From assembly GCF_021496665.1 (NCBI RefSeq), contig NZ_CP071246.1:806001-870000 (forward strand): 64,000 nucleotides of DNA, given 5' to 3'. The position numbers were made by a program, and so were the translations under genes. Positions within the stretch are counted from its first letter, which is position 1. Each line of letters opens with the position of its first letter. Positions 1 to 8,726 of the stretch are shown piece by piece. A model generated the notes under the pieces. It made no database searches. It had not been told where the DNA came from and was given only the letters and a program-made list of their open reading frames with translations. Source of the DNA: Corynebacterium sp. CNCTC7651. Its GTDB lineage: Bacteria; Actinomycetota; Actinomycetes; Mycobacteriales; Mycobacteriaceae.

Positions 1-2707
1 CAAGGACGCCGACGGAGAGGCTGCCTTCCGCGACGCGCTGCGCGCCGACGCCGATGACCACGGCCGTCATGACCTGGCTGATCGCCTGCATGCCGGGGAA
101 GTACGTGGCCACCAGCGCGGCGGTGCGTACGCGGAGCCGGCGGTACTCGTCGGACATGGCGGTGAAGCGGGCTTCCGCAGCTGCTTCGCCGCGGTGCATC
201 TGGGTGATGCGGATGCCGCCGATGAGCTCCGCGAACTCGCCGTTGACGGCGGAGACCTGCTGGCGCGCCGCGGTGTAAGTGCGTTTGGAGAAGCGGCGGA
301 ACACCGCTGTCGCCGCCACGATCAGCGGCACGGCGATAAGTGCGACGAGCGTGAGCGTGAGATCCGTGGCCACCAGCATCACGGACACGCCAACCAGGCT
401 GCCCACCGCCACAATCGCCTGGGCCAGGCCGGATTGGAGGAAGGAGCTCAAGGTGTCTATGTCCGTGGTCATGCGGGTGATGATCTTGCCGGACAGCCTC
501 GACTCGAAGTAGCTCAAGCCCAGCTGCTGCAGGTGCGCGTAGCTGCGCAGACGCAGGCCGTAGAGCAGGCGCTCGCCCGCCCGGGCGGAGAGGACGGTCA
601 CGGCCGCGTCCGCCGCCCACGCCGCGAGCACGACCATGAGCGCAAGCGCACCGATGCGCACGAGGTAGCCGGTGTCGGCGCGCTCGATGCCGCCGTCGAT
701 GGCCGCGCGGATCAGCGTGGGAAACGCCAGGTCCGCCACCACACCGACCACCAGCAGCGCCACCGTCGCGGCGATGAGCCAGCGCACCGCCTTGAACAGG
801 TTGGCCACCTTGAACTCGCTGGACGGCGTGCGCAGCCGCTCAAGTTCCGCGTCGGCGAGACCGGGGCGCTCCGACGCCGGCGGGAGCTTGGCCACGCGCT
901 CCAAAAGCTCCGGCGTGGCGTTGACCGGCGCGTTCCTGCCGCCGCCCCCGCCCTTGCTGCCGACGGTGGGCGCGAGCACGCGGCCTTCGCCGGTGGGCTC
1001 GGTGCCGGATGCAGCCTCGGGCCACAGCAGCTCCCGCGGGGGCTCGTGCTTATCGACGTTTGTTTCAACCGTCCCCGGGTCCATCACCCGCGCGTACGCC
1101 GCGGTGGCCACGATGTCCTCGCGTGGCCCGTCGGCGACGACGCGGCCGGTGTCCATCACCACCACGCGGTCCGCGTGGTCCACGGTGGATTGGCGGTGCG
1201 CCACCGCAATCACGGTCACGCCCTCGAGGTGTTGGCGCAGGTTGGCCAGGATGATGGCTTCGTTTTGGGCGTCGATGGCGGAGGTGGCGTCGTCAAGCAG
1301 CAGCACCGCGGGGCGGGTGAGCAGGGCGCGGGCGAGCGCGATGCGCTGGCGCTGGCCGCCGGAGAGGGTGAGGCCGCGCTCGCCGACCTCGGTGGCGTAG
1401 CCGTCGGGGAGGCGCTCGATGAACTCGTCTGCGCGGGCGAGGCGGGCGGCTTCGCGCACCGCGGCATCGAGCGCGTCCGGGCCCTGGTTGCGCAGTTCTT
1501 CCGTGGCGCCGAGGGCGATGTTGTCGAAGACGGAGGCGGAGAATAGGAAGGCCTCGTCGAACACGCAGGTGACCTTTGTCCGCAGCTCCTTAAGTGGGAG
1601 GCTGGGGTAGGGGATTGGGGTGTTCGAGGAAGCGTCGATAAGCAGGATGCTCCCTGCGTCCGGCTCGTAAAAGCCGCCGGCGAGCTGGACCGCCATGGAT
1701 TTGCCCGCGCCGGGCGGGCCGACGACGGCGACGGTTTCGCCGGGCGCGGCGGTGAGCGAGACGTCGCGTAAGACCTGGTGCCCGCCGGTGGCGAAGTCCA
1801 CGTTGCGGAAGGCGATGCCGCACGCGCCGGCGGGGGCGGTGCCGGTGGGAGCGTGTGTGGGCGCGGGGGCGAGGGAGAGGACATCCTCGAGGCGGTCGAC
1901 GGAGCTCATGCCCATCTGCATGCGCACGTACTGGCTGGTCAGCATGGCCATCTGGGATGTCATGGAGGTGAGGTAGCCCGTGAACGCCACGAAGGCGCCG
2001 ACCGTGATGTCGCCGCGGATGGCGGTGATGCCGCCGGCGACGATGGTGATTACCAGCGCGATCTTGGGCAGCTGCGCCAGCACCGGCTGGAAGCGCGCGG
2101 TGAGCTTGGCGCTGCGCATCTTCTGGCCGTAGAGCTCGCGGCCGAGTGTGTCTAGGCGGTCGATTTCGCGCTGCTCCTGGCCGAACGCCTTGACCACCCG
2201 CACGCCGGAGACGGTTTCTTCGACGTGTTGGGTGAGGTCCGCCTCCGCCTGCTGCTTGGCCCACGTGGCGGCGTAGAGCCAGCGGCGGGAGCGGTTGGCC
2301 TCGAAGAGGATGAGCGGGAGCAGCGCCAGCGCCATGAGGGTGAGCGGGATGTCCATGATGAACATCACCACCAACGTGGCGGCCAACTGCAGCGCGCGGG
2401 TGAGCAGCATTGGCGCGGAGGCGAGCACCATGTGGAACTGGTTGAGGTCCGTGATGGAGCGGGAGACGATCTGCCCGGCTTCGATTTTGTCTTGGCCGGG
2501 GCCGTCGAGGCGGTGGAGCGTGCGCAGCAGCTCCACGCGCAGCCAGTGCTGCGAGGTGGAGGCAAGCCGGCCGGAGGTGTACCGGCGGACCCAGTTGAAC
2601 GCGTAGGTGGCCAGCGCAACCGCCACCATCAGCCAGGCGATGCGGGTGACGGAGCCGTCCGCGTTGCCGGTGGCGATGTCCACGGCGCGGCCGGTCAGCG
2701 CCGGCAT
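1..2707 (-). CDS. Fused double ABC exporter (TMD-NBD-TMD...), 3' end outside window
   Basis: This is an ABC exporter with membrane and ATPase halves on one chain, probably TMD-NBD-TMD-NBD like mycobacterial Rv0194; the second NBD lies beyond the left edge. One open frame runs from 2707 to the edge, about 900 residues. The first transmembrane domain is followed by NBD1, with Walker A GPPGAGKS near 1692-1713, signature LSGGQRQR near 1350 and Walker B LLLDDATSAID near 1300. A second transmembrane domain begins near 840. Export of drugs or lipophilic compounds is inferred from the family. The start is unclear. The ATG at 2707 leaves out a hydrophobic stretch that is open in the same frame back to the EcsC-like gene's stop, and no ATG or GTG lies there, only a TTG at 2719. 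A strong AAGGAGG sits about 9 bases before an in-frame ACG at 2803. Confidence 0.88.
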   Translation of the reverse strand, partial: MPALTGRAVDIATGNADGSVTRIAWLMVAVALATYAFNWVRRYTSGRLASTSQHWLRVELLRTLHRLDGPGQDKIEAGQIVSRSITDLNQFHMVLASAPMLLTRALQLAATLVVMFIMDIPLTLMALALLPLILFEANRSRRWLYAATWAKQQAEADLTQHVEETVSGVRVVKAFGQEQREIDRLDTLGRELYGQKMRSAKLTARFQPVLAQLPKIALVITIVAGGITAIRGDITVGAFVAFTGYLTSMTSQMAMLTSQYVRMQMGMSSVDRLEDVLSLAPAPTHAPTGTAPAGACGIAFRNVDFATGGHQVLRDVSLTAAPGETVAVVGPPGAGKSMAVQLAGGFYEPDAGSILLIDASSNTPIPYPSLPLKELRTKVTCVFDEAFLFSASVFDNIALGATEELRNQGPDALDAAVREAARLARADEFIERLPDGYATEVGERGLTLSGGQRQRIALARALLTRPAVLLLDDATSAIDAQNEAIILANLRQHLEGVTVIAVAHRQSTVDHADRVVVMDTGRVVADGPREDIVATAAYARVMDPGTVETNVDKHEPPRELLWPEAASGTEPTGEGRVLAPTVGSKGGGGGRNAPVNATPELLERVAKLPPASERPGLADAELERLRTPSSEFKVANLFKAVRWLIAATVALLVVGVVADLAFPTLIRAAIDGGIERADTGYLVRIGALALMVVLAAWAADAAVTVLSARAGERLLYGLRLRSYAHLQQLGLSYFESRLSGKIITRMTTDIDTLSSFLQSGLAQAIVAVGSLVGVSVMLVATDLTLTLVALIAVPLIVAATAVFRRFSKRTYTAARQQVSAVNGEFAELIGGIRITQMHRGEAAAEARFTAMSDEYRRLRVRTAALVATYFPGMQAISQVMTAVVIGVGAQRVAEGSLSVGVL

Positions 2708-2795
2708 GGACGTCTGCAAAAACGCGCTGAGCGCGGCCGCCGTGAACGCGGCTGCGGCTGGCGCGGCGTTGGCTTTGAGCGCGCGTGCGAGGAGG

Positions 2796-3722
2796 TTATT
2801 CGTCGCCCTCGGCCTCCTTCTTGCCGGCCTTGGCGTTTTTGCCGGCCTTGGCGGCCTTGTCTTCGCCCTTGCCGCGGCCGAAGATCTGCATGATCCACGC
2901 GGCGAACTCGCGCGGGTTGGTGCTCAGCTTGGCTTCGACGGCCTTGACCTCGTCGTCCTCGTCTTCCTTCGCCGGCAGCGGCTCCAGGAAGCGCACCGGG
3001 GTGGGGCCGAGGCTGGACTGCACGTTGTCCAACACGGCGTCCGCCAGCTTGCGGTTCGCGGCACGGCCCGCAATGGCGCCCAGTCCCAGCGGCAGCAGCT
3101 TGCCCAACCAGGCACGGCGCATGTCCTTGCCCAGCGAGCGCATGGCCACGCGGGTGAGGATGTTGTTGGCCTCCGCCAAACCGGGCCCGGAGAACTTGGC
3201 CATGGTGTGTTTGCCGGGGATGGTCGATGTATCGTCGCCAAGCAGGGCGTCCACCACCGCGACCCCCTGGGTGCCCATGAGGGTGGTGAGCACAATCGCG
3301 CGGCGGCGCTCCGGGTCCGAAATGTCCTCCCCGCGCAGGTAGGCGGCGGCGACGGTGTAGAACGCCGCGAGGTCCAGAAACAGCACGGACTCCGCGGCCA
3401 CGGCGGCAGAGCCGGTGATCAGGCCGATGCCGGGCACCGCGGCGGTGGCGCCCACGCCCGCACCCGTGCCGGTGACGGTGTTGCGGAAGTGCTTGGCCAT
3501 CAGGTTCTGGATCTCCTCCGGGCTGGCATCCGGGTTCTGCCGGCGCAGCCAGTGCACGTACGCCCGGATGGTGCCGGACTGCAGGTGCACTGCCTTATCG
3601 ACGGCAGAAATAAACGCCCGCCCGATCGGACCTGCGTCTTTTTCCAGCTCGGCCGGGTCGGAGGCGAGCGCTTCCGCGATGATCTCGCTGGTATCGCTAT
3701 CTCGGTTCTTGCGGTTGAACAT
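2796..3722 (-). CDS. EcsC-like protein of unknown function
   Basis: A 308-residue protein with no confident assignment. A glycine/alanine-rich hydrophobic centre (about residues 85-115, around GTGAGVGATAAVPGIG) is followed by an amphipathic segment and a highly charged Lys/Glu tail. The centre, and the DISDPERRR motif after it, weakly recall EcsC-family proteins, which are membrane-associated and of unclear function. It lies directly upstream of the ABC exporter on the same strand, and its last codons contain the strong AAGGAGG that could serve the exporter, so the two are probably co-transcribed. A role helping the exporter is only a guess from position. The ATG at 3722 is preceded by a GAGGAGGC-type ribosome-binding site. 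Confidence 0.8.
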   Translation of the reverse strand: MFNRKNRDSDTSEIIAEALASDPAELEKDAGPIGRAFISAVDKAVHLQSGTIRAYVHWLRRQNPDASPEEIQNLMAKHFRNTVTGTGAGVGATAAVPGIGLITGSAAVAAESVLFLDLAAFYTVAAAYLRGEDISDPERRRAIVLTTLMGTQGVAVVDALLGDDTSTIPGKHTMAKFSGPGLAEANNILTRVAMRSLGKDMRRAWLGKLLPLGLGAIAGRAANRKLADAVLDNVQSSLGPTPVRFLEPLPAKEDEDDEVKAVEAKLSTNPREFAAWIMQIFGRGKGEDKAAKAGKNAKAGKKEAEGDE

Positions 3723-3855
3723 GGGTGCCTCCTCGGGGCAGGGATGTGCTGGATACGTGCGGGAAAGTATGACGTAGCAAAGTATTCAGCATCCGCCCAG
3801 GCCCCGTCATTCCAACTGAGATTGGATTGTGATGTTCGTGGCTAGGCTTGGGGCC

Positions 3856-5436
3856 ATGGATGCTGCGAAAACGTTTGACGTGCCCACCCGCGCGGGCACA
3901 GTTCGCGGTTTCTTGCACGACCGTACAGGCGTACGCACCTGGAGGGGCGTGCCGTACGGTGCGACAACCGCGGGGCAGCACCGCTTCCGCGCCCCGCGCC
4001 CGCCGGTGCCGTGGAGCGGAGTGCGCGACGCGTCGCGGTTTGCCAAGCCAGCAATGCAGGGATCTTTCGGGTGGAAAGACAGTGTGTTTGGCACTGAGGA
4101 CTGCTTGACGCTGGACATCGTCCGCCCGGACACGGAGGATGAGCTGCCGGTGGTGGTCTACTTCCACGGCGGCACCTTTGTCACCGGCGCAAGCAATGAG
4201 AAGGTGCTGCGCGGCTACTACCTATCCAAGGCCACCGAGGTGGTCTACGTCTCGGTGAACTTCCGTCTGGGTGTACTGGGCTATCTGGATTTCCGCTCCA
4301 TCGGCGCGGATTGCGTGGCCAACCCGGCGATGCTGGACCAGATTCAGGCGCTTGAGTGGGTGCAGGAGAACATCCGCGCGTTCGGCGGCGACCCGTCGCG
4401 CGTCACCATCATGGGCGAATCCGCAGGCGGTGCCGCCGTGATTCACCTCATGTGCGCCCCGGCGGCGAGGGGGCTGTTTCACGGGGCGGTGGCGCAATCA
4501 CCGCCGTCGGCAAGCGTGCACTCCAAAATGCAGGCTGCGATGTGGGTGCGCGAGCTTATCGACGGCATGGGCATGTCGCGCCTTTCCACCCTCGACGATC
4601 TTCGTGCCGCCGACGCGGAGGATTTGGTGCGCACGGGACAATCCATGCTGGTGAACGGCAAGGAGCTGGTGCAGCTGAACACCAGCTTCATGCCGACGGT
4701 GGATGAGGTGACGTTGCCGGAACACCCCATCGACATGTTTGAGAGCGGGAAACAGGCCGCGGTGCCACTGATTATTGGCACGAACTCCGAGGAAGCCAGC
4801 TTTGCCAAGGCCATGTACCAAACCGTCAAGCAGCGCCAACGCGCCGCCCGCCGCGTGCTGGACGTGTACGACCGGGAAAACGCGCAGGTAGTGCTGGACG
4901 CGTACGACAACGTCGGCGGGCGCGCGGACTTCGCAGAGCTGGTGGCGGACGCGATCTTCTGGGCGCCCTCGGTGATGCTGGCTACCGCGCACCGCCGGGT
5001 AGCGCCGACGTGGATGTACCGCTTCGAGTATGCGTCCGAAACTATGCGGCGCCTTGGCCTCGGCGCGATGCACACGTCCGACCTTGGCGCGGTGTTCGGC
5101 GACCCGTTTGCCACCAAGGCCTCCAAGATCGACCGCTTCGGCTCTCTTGCAGGCTTCGACCAGGTGAAGGAAGTGATGCAGTACCACTGGGGTTCCTTCT
5201 TCCACACGGGCGCGCCGGGCGAGGAGTGGCCGGTGTACGGCTTCCGCAGCGAGGACGAGCCGGGGCGCGCCACGTTTGTGCTGGACAGCGAGCCTTCGGT
5301 GGTGCTGGACCCGAAGGCGGATCAGCGCCGCGCCTGGGAGGCGTTTGACATGCGCGAATGGGGCGACAGCAGGGACGACATCTGGGAGTCTATGGCACTG
5401 TTCTTCGGGTTCGACTTGCCCGAGGAGGCGGAGTAG
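3856..5436 (+). CDS. Carboxylesterase, type B family
   Basis: An alpha/beta-hydrolase that splits carboxylic esters. The 526-residue length is usual for the type-B (para-nitrobenzyl esterase/cholinesterase-like) family. Visible signatures are EDCLTLDI near residue 90, an oxyanion HGG, the nucleophile elbow GESAGG at residues 187-192 (Ser189), an acidic SEE near 312 and the histidine motif MHTSDLGAVFGDP (His406). There is no signal peptide, so it is probably cytoplasmic. I chose the ATG at 3856 because a TAGGCT -10 box lies about 10 bases before it; an in-frame ATG at 3829 would add nine residues. It diverges from the EcsC-like gene. The natural substrate is unknown. Confidence 0.93.
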   Translation: MDAAKTFDVPTRAGTVRGFLHDRTGVRTWRGVPYGATTAGQHRFRAPRPPVPWSGVRDASRFAKPAMQGSFGWKDSVFGTEDCLTLDIVRPDTEDELPVVVYFHGGTFVTGASNEKVLRGYYLSKATEVVYVSVNFRLGVLGYLDFRSIGADCVANPAMLDQIQALEWVQENIRAFGGDPSRVTIMGESAGGAAVIHLMCAPAARGLFHGAVAQSPPSASVHSKMQAAMWVRELIDGMGMSRLSTLDDLRAADAEDLVRTGQSMLVNGKELVQLNTSFMPTVDEVTLPEHPIDMFESGKQAAVPLIIGTNSEEASFAKAMYQTVKQRQRAARRVLDVYDRENAQVVLDAYDNVGGRADFAELVADAIFWAPSVMLATAHRRVAPTWMYRFEYASETMRRLGLGAMHTSDLGAVFGDPFATKASKIDRFGSLAGFDQVKEVMQYHWGSFFHTGAPGEEWPVYGFRSEDEPGRATFVLDSEPSVVLDPKADQRRAWEAFDMREWGDSRDDIWESMALFFGFDLPEEAE

Positions 5437-5538
5437 CCGGGGAGCTGCAACATTTCGGCCACATTGGTTCCCCACGCGGGTGTTTCGTAGCTAGGCTGGG
5501 GCAGGCCTGAACTCAACTGGAAGGTAAAGGGTGCGACC

Positions 5539-6627
5539 ATGAGCTTTTTCGAGGATATTGCCGCTGCGCTGGACCGCGATGGCATTGAATCGCGCGTGCA
5601 CGATGAGACCATGTTCGTTCCCATCACCGCGGACGTGGAGATCCAGTTTGTGGAGATTGATCCGCATCTGCCCGCTGCAAACGTGTACATTGCCGCCGCG
5701 GACGTGGATGAGGACGATGAGGAGTTTGAGGCCGTGCTGGTCTCCGTCGTCTTCTCGGTGGAGGATGCGGTGCAGACTGTGGCCGACCACGTTGCTACTG
5801 ACCAGGTGGTGACGGTGCTGCGCGACCTGCTGGAGGGCACGGATGAGCGGATCGGCGATCTGGAGTTTTTCCAGGACGGCGTGAATCCGCAGCTTGTCCG
5901 CGCCGAGGTGGGGGAGAACGCGGAGCTGCAGGTTCTGGTTGAGGTTGTGGACGGCACCCCGTGCGCTGAGGTGCAGTTTGTGGCGCTGAGCGATTCTTAC
6001 GACGACATGATGGATGATGCCATCGGTGAACTGTGGGAGTCCGACGGGGATGCCGAGCTTTCGGACGAGGACCGCATCCGCCTTTTCGAAGCCATCCACG
6101 CCGAGGTTGTGGATGAGTCCGAGGTTTTGGACCTTGGCCGCTTCACCGACTTTGACCGCCTCTTCGAGGTCCTCTCCCTTGCCGCCGACCAGGCCGAGGA
6201 TTGGGAGGCGCAGCTGCTGCCGGTTGAGGACGACTTGGACGACGAGCCTGACGTGTACGACATCTTCGGCCACGACGACGCAGACGACGAGGACTCCGAC
6301 GACGTTGATGATGACGACGGCATCGACGACGAGGACGATGACGACGACTTCGACTTCGACGATGAGGACGATGACGACGACGAAGATGATGAGGACGACG
6401 AGGACGGTCTCGACTTCTCTGACGTAGACGCCCTGGACTTCGAGGACGACGAAGACGACGAAAACGAAGACGCTGGCGACGAGAACGCGGACGCCGACGC
6501 CGACGAGGACGCTCACCCCGCCGACACCGATTCTTTCGCCGACCCGGACGAGGCTCTCTCCGACGGCATCGACGGCCCGACCGGGATTGATCCGGACCAA
6601 GCCGTCGACAGCGAAGACGAGGCTTAG
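5539..6627 (+). CDS. Highly acidic protein with Asp/Glu-rich tail
   Basis: A 362-residue protein. The N-terminal 230 residues look like an ordinary folded domain (MSFFEDIAAALDRDGIES...) of a type found in corynebacteria without assigned function, perhaps YbjN-like. From about residue 232 the chain becomes an almost uninterrupted run of Asp and Glu, surely disordered and strongly negative at neutral pH. The ATG follows AAGGTAAAGGGTG, and a TAGGCT -10 box lies near 5490. Its stop overlaps the stop of the convergent neighbour. The tail could act as a cation or basic-protein binder, but nothing in the sequence proves this. Confidence 0.85.
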   Translation: MSFFEDIAAALDRDGIESRVHDETMFVPITADVEIQFVEIDPHLPAANVYIAAADVDEDDEEFEAVLVSVVFSVEDAVQTVADHVATDQVVTVLRDLLEGTDERIGDLEFFQDGVNPQLVRAEVGENAELQVLVEVVDGTPCAEVQFVALSDSYDDMMDDAIGELWESDGDAELSDEDRIRLFEAIHAEVVDESEVLDLGRFTDFDRLFEVLSLAADQAEDWEAQLLPVEDDLDDEPDVYDIFGHDDADDEDSDDVDDDDGIDDEDDDDDFDFDDEDDDDDEDDEDDEDGLDFSDVDALDFEDDEDDENEDAGDENADADADEDAHPADTDSFADPDEALSDGIDGPTGIDPDQAVDSEDEA

Positions 6628-7145
6628 GCCGCTACCATCCCCTCGAACAGGGAGGACGGCGACGGGATCGGCGTGTACGCGCCGTCGACAAGCCAGACGT
6701 AGCTTGCGGCGCGTGCAGACGGCAGCTCGTGCACCGCGTGAATGTGCTCCTCTGGGATGAGCGCACGCACCCACGCCTCGGTGTAGCGGCGGTCCGCCGG
6801 CAAACCTGATGCGTCCGTAATGCGTAGCTCAACCACGTATGCCGGCACCTGGGTTTCCCCGTAGCCGCGGATGCGTGCCTGCGCGCGGGGTCCGACGCGA
6901 CGGCGGGTGACCGCGATGGAGAGCTGCGGGCCTGTGCCGATCCGGGGCAGCAGCTTTGTCGGTGGGCGCCACGAGGCCTGGGGGCGGGACAGGCTGCGCG
7001 GGTGGTGGATGATTGCGTTGACACGATCGAGCATGTCTGGGTAGTGCTCGGTGATCTCGGCTGCAATTGCCTCCGGGGTGGTAAGGCGGATGTAGGAGGG
7101 ACGGGTGGACGTGTGGGCCTTGGGGCCAAATGCTGTGTTGAACAT
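6624..7145 (-). CDS. Hypothetical protein
   Basis: A 173-residue basic protein that I do not recognise. It has no signal peptide, membrane segment or clear catalytic motif. Segments such as RRRVGPRAQARIRGYGE and YTEAWVRALIPEEHIHAVHEL suggest a mixed alpha/beta fold. I set the start at the ATG at 7145; a GTG at 7187 in the same frame would add 14 residues, but has no ribosome-binding site. A TTTAAAGT stretch about ten bases before the ATG could be a -10 box of a leaderless transcript. It converges on the acidic-protein gene with overlapping stop codons. Confidence 0.65.
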   Translation of the reverse strand: MFNTAFGPKAHTSTRPSYIRLTTPEAIAAEITEHYPDMLDRVNAIIHHPRSLSRPQASWRPPTKLLPRIGTGPQLSIAVTRRRVGPRAQARIRGYGETQVPAYVVELRITDASGLPADRRYTEAWVRALIPEEHIHAVHELPSARAASYVWLVDGAYTPIPSPSSLFEGMVAA

Positions 7146-7223
7146 GCGTTGGACTTTAAAACCCCGCTCCGAGACGCTTTCACTCACGTTCGAACATGCA
7201 TTCTATTGCCTGAGCGCCGATTG

Positions 7224-7324
7224 CAGACATCGAACTACAGGCACCGAAGGGCAGGTACCGAAAAATGGCCCCGAGACGGCATAGTTCGATATCTAGGTAT
7301 AGGACTCTAGGTCTCGGCATCTGG
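7224..7324. repeat. Palindromic intergenic element, copy A
   Basis: An imperfect inverted-repeat stretch in the gap between divergent genes. ATCGAACTA near 7229 pairs with TAGTTCGAT near 7283, and CCGAGAC near 7271 with GTCTCGG near 7311. The last 18 bases (7306-7323) are the exact reverse complement of 29867-29884 in copy B. A 20-base block (7246-7265) also matches 29903-29922 with three differences. This marks it as one member of a dispersed repeat family. Confidence 0.6.
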
Positions 7325-7409
7325 ACCAGTGAGCCTTTCGCCGGAGAAAGGCGAGGTCAGGGGGCCACCTCAGCCCTGCTCAGCCAACCGGGCTACGCTA
7401 GCGAGCGCT

Positions 7410-8726
7410 ATGACAACGCCCTCCCAACCCCAAGACCGGGCCGCCGCCAGCCCAACCAGCAACGCCGCCAGCGCAACCAGCAACGCCGCCAGCCCAGCCG
7501 CCAAGCCGCCGATCCCGCGCGAGATCTGGGTACTCTCCATCGCGGCATTCATCATCGCGCTCGGATACGGCTTCATTGCTCCGGTGCTGCCGCAGTTTGC
7601 GGCGAGCTTCAACGTCTCTATGGCCGCTGCCGGCGCAGTGATCTCCGCCTTCGCGCTGGCCAGGCTGATCGGCGCACCGGGGGCGGGGCGCCTGGTGGAC
7701 AAGCTGGGGTCCCGCAAGGTCTACATCACGGGCCTGCTCATCGTGGCAGTTGGCACGTTCTTCGTCGCGTTTGCCCAGGCGTACTGGCACATTCTGGGCT
7801 TAAGGTTCTTTGCGGGCTTCGGCTCCACAATGTTCACGCTGTCGGCCCAGGCGTTGATCGTGCGGGTGACGCCTCCGAGTATCCGCGGCCGCGCCAACGC
7901 CATCTACGCCACAGCGTTTCTGCTGGGCAACATCTTCGGTCCGATCATCGGCGCGGCGCTGTCGTTCTTGGGATTCCGCGTGCCGTTCGCGGTGTACGGC
8001 TTGGGCGTGGCGCTGGCTGCGCTGATCGTATGGCTGCTCACCAATCCGAAGCCGGGAGCACAGCCGCTGCCGCCCATGAAGCCGGCAATGCAGTTCAGCG
8101 ACGCCTGGCGCCTGCCCACGTACAAGGCGGTGTTGGCGGTGGCGTTTGTGTCTGGATTCGTCAACATGGGCGCGCGGGTGGCTATCGTGCCTCTGTTCGC
8201 GGCGTCGGTGTTTGAGCACGGCGCCGCTGCGTCAGGCCTTGCGCTCACCGCCTACGCAATCGGCACTGCAATTGCGCTGCAGTTTTCCGGCAAGCTGGCG
8301 GACAAGCACGGCCGCCGGCCCCTGATCATCGCGGGCCTGGCCTCCATCGCCGGGTTTACCGCGGTGCTCGGCCTTGCGTCGAGCTTCTGGCCGCTCATGA
8401 TCATCTCCGCCTTCGCCGGCGTGGGCGGCGGCCTGATGGGCCCGTCGATGCAGGCGGTGGTGGCGGACATCATCGGCAACGACCGCTCAGGCGGCAAAGT
8501 GCTTTCCACGTACCAGATGGCTCAGGATGCCGGCCAGATTCTTGCACCGGTTGCCATCGGCTGGGTGGCGCAGACGGCGGGCTTCACCGTCGCGTTCGCC
8601 GTCTGCGGCGCTATCGCGGCGGTCGCGCTTTTGGCCTGGCTTAGGATGGGCGCCGAAACCCTGCCCGCGCTTGCGACCCAAAACACCAAGCAACCAGCCA
8701 CAAAACCAGCAAAGGCCCAGCAATGA
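7410..8726 (+). CDS. MFS transporter, drug:H+ antiporter-like
   Basis: A 438-residue major facilitator with about 12 hydrophobic segments after a 30-residue Ala/Ser/Thr-rich cytoplasmic N-terminus. The loop motif RLIGAPGAGRLVDKLGSRK between helices 2 and 3 is the MFS motif A, and the second half repeats it as GKLADKHGRRP. The family exports small toxic compounds or sugars using the proton gradient; the substrate cannot be told. The ATG at 7410 lies ten bases after a TACGCT -10 box, suggesting a leaderless or short-leader transcript. Its 3' end overlaps the nucleoside hydrolase start by four bases (ATGA), so the two are translationally coupled. Confidence 0.9.
   Translation: MTTPSQPQDRAAASPTSNAASATSNAASPAAKPPIPREIWVLSIAAFIIALGYGFIAPVLPQFAASFNVSMAAAGAVISAFALARLIGAPGAGRLVDKLGSRKVYITGLLIVAVGTFFVAFAQAYWHILGLRFFAGFGSTMFTLSAQALIVRVTPPSIRGRANAIYATAFLLGNIFGPIIGAALSFLGFRVPFAVYGLGVALAALIVWLLTNPKPGAQPLPPMKPAMQFSDAWRLPTYKAVLAVAFVSGFVNMGARVAIVPLFAASVFEHGAAASGLALTAYAIGTAIALQFSGKLADKHGRRPLIIAGLASIAGFTAVLGLASSFWPLMIISAFAGVGGGLMGPSMQAVVADIIGNDRSGGKVLSTYQMAQDAGQILAPVAIGWVAQTAGFTVAFAVCGAIAAVALLAWLRMGAETLPALATQNTKQPATKPAKAQQ

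Noticed and set aside
194-1546. Long plus-strand frame in the ABC exporter
   Set aside because: Opposite a clear ABC transporter with all motifs; product is His/Gly/Arg-rich noise.
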